A stretch of 64,000 nucleotides of DNA from an uncultured Paracoccaceae bacterium (lineage in GTDB: Bacteria; Pseudomonadota; Alphaproteobacteria; Rhodobacterales; Rhodobacteraceae). Positions within the stretch are counted from its first letter, which is position 1. Each line of letters opens with the position of its first letter. The translations under genes were made by a program, and so were the position numbers. Positions 58,194 to 64,000 of this stretch are shown piece by piece. Where the stretch lies: positions 372,001 to 436,000 of the forward strand of contig CATOSU010000002.1 of assembly GCA_951812615.1 (NCBI GenBank), in the 5' to 3' direction. Under the pieces are notes generated by a model, which made no database searches, was not told the DNA's origin, and saw only the letters and a program-made list of their open reading frames with translations.

Positions 58194-59129
58194 TCAAAAT
58201 CCAACGTTCGCACCACCCTTGAGACCGAGTATCTCGCGCGCTTCATCCGGGGTCGCGATCTCCATCGACAGGTTTTCCAGAATCGAGCGCATTATGGTGA
58301 CCTGCTCGGCGCTGCTTTTGGCGAGCTTGCCCTTTCCCGCATAAACGCTGTCCTCAAGCCCCACGCGGATATTCCCCCCCATGATCGCCCCCATCGTGGC
58401 AAAGTTCAGCTGATGTCGCCCGGCCCCCAAAACGCTCCAGATGAAGTCATCGCCAAAGAGACGATCTGCCGTGCGCTTCATATGCACAAGGTGATCGATA
58501 TCCGGCTGGATGCCACCCAGAATGCCAAAGATGGATTGGACGAAGAACGGCGGCTTCACCCAGCCCTGGTCCACCACGTAGGCGAGATTGTGCAGATGTC
58601 CGATGTCGTAGCATTCGAATTCAAAACGCGTACCGTGATCTTCGCCAAGATGTTTCAGGATGTACTCGATATCCGCGAAAGTGTTCCTGAATATGAAATC
58701 CCGCGTGCTTTCGAGATACTCGGGTTCCCACGGGTGATTGAACGTTTCGAATTTGTCGAGCACCGGAAAGAGCCCGAAGTTCATTGATCCCATATTGAGC
58801 GAGCACATCTCGGGCTTGGCTTTGAGCGGTGTGATCAGCCGCTCCTGTACCGTCATGTTGTGCCCGCCTCCGGTGGTGACGTTTATCACCGCGTTGGTTC
58901 CGGCTTTGACCCGCTCAAGGATCGGGATGAAAACATCCGGGTCAGGGCATGGCCGGCCATCTTCATGATCGCGAGCATGCATATGAAGAATGGCAGCGCC
59001 CGCCTCCGCAGCGCCCAGGGCGTCGGCAACAATCTGGTCCGGGGTCAAAGGCAAATGTGGCGACATAGTCGGGACATGTATTGCCCCGGTTGTGGCGCAG
59101 GTGATGATGACCTTTCTGGACTTGGCCAC
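58194..59129 (-). CDS. BKACE (DUF849) family beta-keto acid cleavage enzyme
   Basis: 311 residues beginning MAKSRKVIITCATTGAIHVPTMSPHLPLTPDQIV. The family zinc motif is in AGAAILHMHARDHEDGRP (HxH), with a downstream catalytic region VINVTTGGGHNMTVQERL and the C-terminal GNIRVGLEDSVY. Characterised members (Kce, 3-keto-5-aminohexanoate cleavage enzyme) condense a beta-keto acid with acetyl-CoA to give acetoacetate and a new acyl-CoA. Here it is flanked by two SDRs, which could form the beta-keto acid by oxidising a hydroxyacid. The beta-keto acid is unknown. Confidence 0.92.
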   Translation of the reverse strand: MAKSRKVIITCATTGAIHVPTMSPHLPLTPDQIVADALGAAEAGAAILHMHARDHEDGRPCPDPDVFIPILERVKAGTNAVINVTTGGGHNMTVQERLITPLKAKPEMCSLNMGSMNFGLFPVLDKFETFNHPWEPEYLESTRDFIFRNTFADIEYILKHLGEDHGTRFEFECYDIGHLHNLAYVVDQGWVKPPFFVQSIFGILGGIQPDIDHLVHMKRTADRLFGDDFIWSVLGAGRHQLNFATMGAIMGGNIRVGLEDSVYAGKGKLAKSSAEQVTIMRSILENLSMEIATPDEAREILGLKGGANVGF

Positions 59130-59141
59130 AGGTATATCCTT

Positions 59142-59924
59142 TCAAAGAGTTTCGACATTCCCACAGACACTCAGCGCCTGGCCGGAAATATTGCCACCGG
59201 CGGGAGAGCAAAGGAACAATGCCATGCTGGCCACGTCCTCCATGCTCACCATCCGGCGAAGTGAAATCTTGCCGAGGTATTCGTCGCGCATCTCGTCAAA
59301 GCTGGTGCCGACCGCGTCGGCGCGAGCCTGAATGACCCCATCCATGCGGGGGCCTTCAACAATCCCAGGCAGAATGGCATTCACACGCACACCGTCAGCG
59401 CCCATCTCGATGGCAAGGCTCTTGGTAAAACCGACGATGGCCCATTTCGACGCCGCATAAGGGGTGCGATTTGCATACCCGAGCCGTCCCGCCACCGACG
59501 CAATGTTTATGATCGCGCCATTGGCGGATGCTTTCAGATGCGGCGCGGCCATGCGTGCGCAGTCGAACTGACCGGTCAGGTTTATCGCAATCGTTGCGTC
59601 CCACGCGGCGGGGTCTATGTCCTCAACCTTGGCCGTAGGCCCTGCGATTCCGGCATTGTTCACAAGGATATCGAGGCCTCCGAACGCCTCGGTCACCTCG
59701 CCGAAAAACGCCTCCACGCCTTTGCGGTCTGACACGTCCACGACGCGCGCAACCGCTTCGGGATGGGATGCCTTCATGGCGTCGACCGCGTCTTGCGAGA
59801 CGTCGAAGACGGCAACCTTTGCCCCCGCTTCAATCAGAGCGTCCGCGATGGCCCTGCCAATTCCAGCAGCTCCCGCCGAGATCACGGCACGGTGACCCGA
59901 AAGCGGCTTTCCCGTTGTTTCCAT
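59142..59924 (-). CDS. short-chain dehydrogenase/reductase (SDR)
   Basis: 260 residues. Glycine loop VISAGAAGIGRAIADAL, acidic VAVFDVS, NNAG in DILVNNAGIAGPTAKVE, catalytic Ser in NIASVAGRLGYANRTPYAASKWAIVGFTKSL and a closing GGNISGQALSVCGNVETL. It belongs to the 3-oxoacyl reductase-like group, distinct from the two GGPTGQ-type SDRs. Start is 12 bases after the TRAP permease stop; the BKACE gene follows 12 bases on. A natural role is oxidation of a beta-hydroxyacid to the BKACE substrate, by inference. Confidence 0.9.
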   Translation of the reverse strand: METTGKPLSGHRAVISAGAAGIGRAIADALIEAGAKVAVFDVSQDAVDAMKASHPEAVARVVDVSDRKGVEAFFGEVTEAFGGLDILVNNAGIAGPTAKVEDIDPAAWDATIAINLTGQFDCARMAAPHLKASANGAIINIASVAGRLGYANRTPYAASKWAIVGFTKSLAIEMGADGVRVNAILPGIVEGPRMDGVIQARADAVGTSFDEMRDEYLGKISLRRMVSMEDVASMALFLCSPAGGNISGQALSVCGNVETL

Positions 59925-59936
59925 CCACTCTTCTCC

Positions 59937-61955
59937 TCAATCCAGCGGTGCTAAAACATCCATGGAGTCAGGCAACCACAGAACGATGTCGGGAAAAAGC
60001 GTGAGCAGGAAGATTACAATGATTTCGACAACCACGAATGGGATGATCCCCCGGTAAATCGTCGCCATGGACACGTTGTATTTCTTGGCAACGCCATGAA
60101 TGACAAAAACGTTGATCCCAACCGGTGGTGTGATCTGCCCCATCTCCATCATGATGACCATGATCACGCCAAACCAGATCGGATCGAAGCCGAGGCCAAC
60201 AACCGTCGGAAACAGGATCGGAAGGGTCAGCATCATCATCGGTATGATGTTCATCACCATGCCCAGCACCAGGTAGAGCAGCAGGATCAGCACGAAGATG
60301 ATGTACCGGTTGACATCAAGCGTGTTCAGGAAATTGGCGAATGACAGCGGCAGGTCTGTCAAAGTGATAAAATAGCCAAGCAACCCAACCCCGATCAGGA
60401 TCGTGAAGATCATCGCGCTTGTGGTCGTTGCTTCAAGCAACGCCGCGAAGAGCTTGTGACGGTTGAAGCCTTTGGAAAACAGCGCGATCAGAAGTGCGCC
60501 GCTCGCACCGACCCCGCCAGCTTCTGTCGGGGTCAGAATGCCCGAATAAATGCCCCCGATTACAGCGGCAAACAGCGCTCCGACCGGCCAGATGTCGAAG
60601 ATGGGCTTCGCCACCTCTTGTGCGGTGAATTTCTCGGATTTCGGGCCCAGCTTCGGATTGATCACGCATTGGATGTAGGCCGCAAAGGCAAAACCGAGGG
60701 TCAGGATGATCCCGGGAACAATCCCCGCCATGAACATCTTGCCGATAGATTGCTCGGTAATGATGCCGTAGACCACAAAACCGATACTGGGCGGAATAAG
60801 AATGCCCAACGTTCCGCCGGCTGCGACGGACCCGGTGGCAAGCGAGTCGTCATAATCGTATTTCTTCATCTCCGGGATGGAGACAGACCCCATCGTGGCC
60901 GCCGACGCGACACTGTCCCCGCAGATTGCGGCAAATCCACCGCATCCCGCGACCGTACCAACAGCCAAGCCACCGGGAAGCCGTCCAAAGACCTTGATGC
61001 CCGCGTTGTAGAGTTTCGCGCCGATCCCCGCGTGCAGGATCAGAAAGCCCATCAACAGAAAGAAAGGGATCACGCAGAAGAAATAGACAGCCACGGAATC
61101 GTAGGTGTTAATCTTCGTGACGTTGAAGGCCACGTTACTGCCGATGAGGTAGAAAAGGCCGGTCAGCCCTGCGAAGGCCATCGAAAACCCGACCGGGAAA
61201 CCCAGAAGCAGGATCAGCATCAGGAGAAGCGTGTAGAATATACCGATCGCCGGTGAACTCAGATCCGGCGCGACCGCCTTCAGAATGAGCCCCGACGTCG
61301 CTCCCGCAACGGCAACAACCGCCATTCCCAGGAGCAAAAGCCAGAACGACGCTTTGCCTTCCAGGCTTTGATAGAGACCCGAAAGATGGGTGAACAGCAG
61401 GCCAACAAGGGTCAGGGCGAGCAAGAGTGTACCGACCGCAACGACGGCGTAGAGCACCCAAAACGGCATTTGGATAATGTCGGATATCTCGTCACGGCGG
61501 AATGCTTCCATTGAGCGGGAGGCCGTGAGCCAGCTCATGGCTCCAAAAATGAAGGCGCCCCAACTGCTGAAGACACTCTGAAGTATGCTGTTCGTCCGCG
61601 CGGACATCTGCGATGTGAAGAGATCCACCGACACATGCTGGTTCTTCAGCATCGTGTGCGCGATCGAGAAGAACGCCATAAAGACCAGCATATAGGTCTG
61701 CAGCTCGATCATTCCCGAAAGCGGCCGACCAAAGGCCAGCCGACTGACCAGATCAACAACCATGGCGATGGACATCAGAAGCGTTACGACCGCGGCGGCG
61801 TAACACAGGTACCGGCAAATCGGATCAAGGACTGCGTGTAAAACCCGCGCGACAGAGCCGAATGCATCATCTCCTGCCTCGGCCACCGGCAACCCTCCGC
61901 TCTCAAGCTGGGCAACCTCGATTATTGTGTCGACGTCGGAGTCATTCGATGCCAT
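59937..61955 (-). CDS. TRAP transporter fused permease (DctQ-DctM)
   Basis: 672 residues. The N-terminal ~210 residues form the small DctQ-like part (four helices; LVSRLAFGRPLSGMIELQTYMLVFMAFFSIA and QHVSVDLF). The remainder is a DctM large permease with GFPVGFSMAFAGLTGLFYL, FFLLMGFLILHAGIG, GTVAGCGGFAAICGDSVASAATMG and GTLGILIPPSIGFVVYGI. It is a sodium-coupled importer of organic acids that uses the DctP-type protein encoded upstream. A stem-loop separates it from that gene. The substrate should be the acid or sulfated acid consumed by the downstream dehydrogenases and BKACE enzyme. Confidence 0.93.
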   Translation of the reverse strand: MASNDSDVDTIIEVAQLESGGLPVAEAGDDAFGSVARVLHAVLDPICRYLCYAAAVVTLLMSIAMVVDLVSRLAFGRPLSGMIELQTYMLVFMAFFSIAHTMLKNQHVSVDLFTSQMSARTNSILQSVFSSWGAFIFGAMSWLTASRSMEAFRRDEISDIIQMPFWVLYAVVAVGTLLLALTLVGLLFTHLSGLYQSLEGKASFWLLLLGMAVVAVAGATSGLILKAVAPDLSSPAIGIFYTLLLMLILLLGFPVGFSMAFAGLTGLFYLIGSNVAFNVTKINTYDSVAVYFFCVIPFFLLMGFLILHAGIGAKLYNAGIKVFGRLPGGLAVGTVAGCGGFAAICGDSVASAATMGSVSIPEMKKYDYDDSLATGSVAAGGTLGILIPPSIGFVVYGIITEQSIGKMFMAGIVPGIILTLGFAFAAYIQCVINPKLGPKSEKFTAQEVAKPIFDIWPVGALFAAVIGGIYSGILTPTEAGGVGASGALLIALFSKGFNRHKLFAALLEATTTSAMIFTILIGVGLLGYFITLTDLPLSFANFLNTLDVNRYIIFVLILLLYLVLGMVMNIIPMMMLTLPILFPTVVGLGFDPIWFGVIMVIMMEMGQITPPVGINVFVIHGVAKKYNVSMATIYRGIIPFVVVEIIVIFLLTLFPDIVLWLPDSMDVLAPLD

Positions 61956-62001
61956 CGGACTATCCTTCCGAATTGCTTGAAGCGAAATCTCTCAGTGGGT
62001 C

Positions 62002-62033
62002 CCGACGCCACGCAGGGAGGGACGCGGCGTCGG
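62002..62033 (-). terminator. intercistronic stem-loop after the TRAP binding-protein gene
   Basis: An 8-bp perfect stem (CCGACGCC / GGCGTCGG) with a 16-base loop lies in the 124 bases between the DctP and DctQM genes. No T-run follows on the minus strand. It probably stabilises the upstream message or reduces read-through to the permease. Confidence 0.5.
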
Positions 62034-62079
62034 AGTATTTCTTTGGCCGACTATAAATCAGCCAATCCATGACTGGGCG

Positions 62080-63153
62080 TTATTCCATCCAGTCGTCGCC
62101 CCACCAATCCGCGGGCGTGTGCTCCATGCCTTTGAATTCGGCTGTGTAGGCGCGGACGTTGTTCAGGAGGGCTTCACCATCAATACCCTTTTCCTCCATC
62201 AGAGCGAACCAGGTATCATAGGCAGGTTGTGCCTGAGCGACCCATTTTGCCTTTTCGTCAGCATCAAGGCGAATGATCGTGTCGCCACGGCCTTCCATCT
62301 TGGCCACCGAAGAACCGCGACGGTTATCCACCAGAGCCGCGGTATAGTTGGTCAGTTCATTCTCCATGTCCTTGAAGATCTGACGCTGCTCATCCGTCAG
62401 GCTGTCCCAGACGGGCTGGGCCATGGTCATCGGGATCATGACGAACGGCCCACCAACAAGGCTGTGGTTGGAGGTGTGATCGGTCATCTTCCACTTGATC
62501 ATCGGCGCGGTCGGGAACCAGATACCGTCGATCGCCTTGCGCTGAAGCGAGACATAGAGGTCTTCAAGCTTGATGTTGCGGGGCGTTGCGCCGAGCAGTT
62601 CACTGTAGGTCACGCCGGACTTTGAGAACGCTCCGATTTCCAGCTTCTGCAGGTCCTCAAGCGTGCGCACGGGCTCCACGTCTTTGTGGATGTGCAGGTT
62701 GAAGAAATCCGAGACGTGGAAACCCAACGGCACCAGACCCTCGAACTCTGCCTGCACAGCCTCGTTCTCGTTGTACATCTTCTGGAAGACGTGGTTTGCC
62801 TCAACCGTGCTGTCGAACTGGAACGGCAGGGTCATGACGTGGGTCGCCGGGAACAGGCTTTCCTGGGTGAAAATGCCCGTCGTCACAACGATATCGACAA
62901 GACCCGATTTCAGACCATCGACGGTCTGTGGCGCCTTCACAAGCGTTCCGCCGTGGAACCATTTGAACGTCAAATCGCCATTGGTGCGCCGCGTGATCTC
63001 GTCGAAGTAGCGCTTGTAGGCGTATTCCACCAGATAGTGGCTTTCCGGCTCGTAACTGCCGACCTTCAGTTCTCTGGCATCTGCCGTCGGCGCGAACGCA
63101 ACGAAAGCTGCAGCCGTAAGAGCAAGTGGTTTCATCAGGTTGGTGAATTTCAT
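62080..63153 (-). CDS. TRAP transporter solute-binding protein (DctP family)
   Basis: 357 residues from the ATG at 63153 (GGAGG eight bases upstream), with a Sec signal ending FAPTADA. The mature protein begins RELKVGSYEPESHYLVEYAYKRYFDEI and has the DctP patterns VDGLKSGLVDIVVTTG, GLVPLGFHVSDFFNLHIHKDV, and IDGIWFPTAPMIKWKM. It captures the solute for the fused DctQM permease. Most DctP proteins use a conserved Arg to bind a carboxylate; the segment TLEDLQKLEIGAFSKSG stands where that Arg lies in many members, so the ligand may differ. 71 bases after the transketolase N-subunit gene. Confidence 0.9.
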   Translation of the reverse strand: MKFTNLMKPLALTAAAFVAFAPTADARELKVGSYEPESHYLVEYAYKRYFDEITRRTNGDLTFKWFHGGTLVKAPQTVDGLKSGLVDIVVTTGIFTQESLFPATHVMTLPFQFDSTVEANHVFQKMYNENEAVQAEFEGLVPLGFHVSDFFNLHIHKDVEPVRTLEDLQKLEIGAFSKSGVTYSELLGATPRNIKLEDLYVSLQRKAIDGIWFPTAPMIKWKMTDHTSNHSLVGGPFVMIPMTMAQPVWDSLTDEQRQIFKDMENELTNYTAALVDNRRGSSVAKMEGRGDTIIRLDADEKAKWVAQAQPAYDTWFALMEEKGIDGEALLNNVRAYTAEFKGMEHTPADWWGDDWME

Positions 63154-63224
63154 GATAGTCTCCTCCAAGTTGACTGTTCGGTGCTTGAGCGCACTTTTTT
63201 GGGTTGTGTTGGGCGGTGCTCAGA

Positions 63225-64000
63225 TCATTCCATTGCCGCCAGTTCGGATTCCAAATGCTCGATTTTTCCAAGAATTTCCTGCCAACCGGGTTCCCACTCG
63301 AGATGTCCGGTGTCCCAACGCCCGTTCGCCCCAACAAAATGCGCAAATGGAATGGCGTCCTGATAGACATCGATACCGGCGAAAATCTTGGTGTCGGCGA
63401 TCATCGCGTATGGCTTGTCTTTGGTCGACCGCGCCTCTTCGAACGCGTCGAGCACTTCCGGAATCGAATTGCCGTTGATCTGCCGCGCCGCAAACCCAAA
63501 GGCTTCCATCTTGTCCCTGACCGGCTCAACAGCCATCACATCGGATGTTTTGCCGGTGGCCCCGAGGTCGTTGTTGTCGATGATCACGATGAAGTTCGAC
63601 AGCTTGTAATGGGCGGCGAACATAAAGGCCTCCCAAACGCTGCCCTCGTGCAACTCACCATCCGACAAGAGACAGATCACACGCTTGTCGCTGCCCTTCT
63701 TGCGCTCGCCAAGAGCAATCCCTGCCGCCTGGCTGACCCCTGTGCCCAGGGAGCCTGAGGTGATTTCGAACCCGCGCGCACCTTCGATTGGGCTTTGATC
63801 AATGGGCGACCCATCGGCCCCCATCGTCCGGAGCTCTTCCAGGGTGTAGATGCCCATCTCGGCCATGGCGGCAAAGTTAATGATCGTGTCATGGCCGTTC
63901 GAGTTGACGAAGCGGTCATGGTACCACCCGCTCCCATCTGGGCGCATCTCGTCGAAATAGATGCAGGCGCCCACATCGGAGAGCGCCACGCCCTGCCCGG
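63225..64000 (-). CDS. split transketolase, N-terminal subunit (third system), 5' end outside the window
   Basis: About 258 residues are visible, reading GQGVALSDVGACIYFDEMRPDGSGWYHDRFVNSNGHDTI at the edge. TPP motif LLSDGELHEGSVWE ... IIDNNDLGATG and FEITSGSLGTGVSQAAG are present. It is close to the N subunit at 35729-36568 (shared QGVAL, IYFDEMRPD, GYxMDDLRT-like segments, and DQSPIEG), so the two are paralogues. The residue corresponding to His26/Tyr31 is just outside the window. The C subunit is expected beyond 64000. It is upstream of, and same strand as, the TRAP and dehydrogenase genes. Confidence 0.88.
   Translation of the reverse strand, partial: GQGVALSDVGACIYFDEMRPDGSGWYHDRFVNSNGHDTIINFAAMAEMGIYTLEELRTMGADGSPIDQSPIEGARGFEITSGSLGTGVSQAAGIALGERKKGSDKRVICLLSDGELHEGSVWEAFMFAAHYKLSNFIVIIDNNDLGATGKTSDVMAVEPVRDKMEAFGFAARQINGNSIPEVLDAFEEARSTKDKPYAMIADTKIFAGIDVYQDAIPFAHFVGANGRWDTGHLEWEPGWQEILGKIEHLESELAAME

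Noticed and set aside
1-64000. tRNA, rRNA, CRISPR, prophage or plasmid-origin features
   Set aside because: None was found on reading; no regular repeat-spacer pattern, cloverleaf or phage structural gene was recognised.

Overview
The window looks like part of the chromosome, or a large plasmid, of a marine-type alphaproteobacterium, most likely a Rhodobacterales/Roseobacter-group organism. This is inferred from the high-GC codon use, the dense tightly overlapping operons (many ATGA junctions), the many solute importers (peptide ABC, sugar-type ABC, two tripartite tricarboxylate transporters, one TRAP) and the emphasis on organosulfur catabolism. I saw no rRNA, tRNA, CRISPR array or replication origin, so the genus cannot be fixed.

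Layout. 1-3.8 kb: a Dpp/Opp-type peptide ABC operon on the minus strand, running off the left edge. 4.0-7.3 kb: a RidA-family gene, a VOC-fold gene preceded by a decayed IS3 transposase tail, and a tandem pair of secreted SGNH-hydrolase-like genes. 7.7-14.6 kb: a minus-strand operon (PxpA-like protein, sugar-type ABC importer, amidase) divergent from a LysR regulator. 14.9-18.9 kb: a serine-glyoxylate-type aminotransferase divergent from a GlcD/GlcF-type FAD/Fe-S dehydrogenase. 18.9-25.7 kb: a probable sulfoacetate locus (TctC-TctB-TctA transporter, acylating sulfoacetaldehyde dehydrogenase, sulfoacetate-CoA ligase) next to a TauE/SafE sulfite exporter gene broken by one in-frame stop. 25.9-30.4 kb: a secreted sulfatase, an EamA exporter and a GST, divergent from an AraC regulator. 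30.8-34.9 kb: a DUF2189 membrane protein, a complete IS3-family element with a CTT target duplication, and a GMC oxidoreductase whose coding region begins right beside the IS.

34.9-51.7 kb is the most interesting part. A GntR/HutC regulator sits between two large operons. The minus-strand operon encodes a TctCBA transporter, a cytosolic sulfatase, a split transketolase (C and N subunits) and an SDR. The plus-strand operon encodes a second split transketolase (N and C), an aldehyde dehydrogenase, an enolase-superfamily enzyme, a flavin monooxygenase with a SnoaL-like N-terminus, a NIPSNAP protein, an SDR and a BetC-like cytosolic sulfatase. A perfect 10-bp-arm inverted repeat lies at the regulator/plus-operon promoter, and a degenerate copy with the same geometry lies upstream of tctC, so both operons are probably one regulon. 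In both complete transketolases the invariant active-site His of the GHPG motif is Tyr.

51.7-54.3 kb holds an IS91-family transposase with a tyrosine recombinase. 54.35-64 kb is a further minus-strand catabolic block: a FAD monooxygenase fused to a cytochrome b5 domain, a zinc alcohol dehydrogenase, an SDR closely resembling the one beside the first transketolase, a BKACE (DUF849) enzyme, another SDR, a TRAP importer, and the start of a third split-transketolase N subunit running off the right edge.

Working model (inference): an organosulfur/sulfate-ester catabolic region in which small sulfated compounds are imported intact, desulfated in the cytosol, oxidised or reduced, and remodelled by atypical two-subunit transketolases. 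The substrate is unknown. A recurring structural theme is a stem-loop directly after the solute-binding-protein gene in four of the five transport operons.
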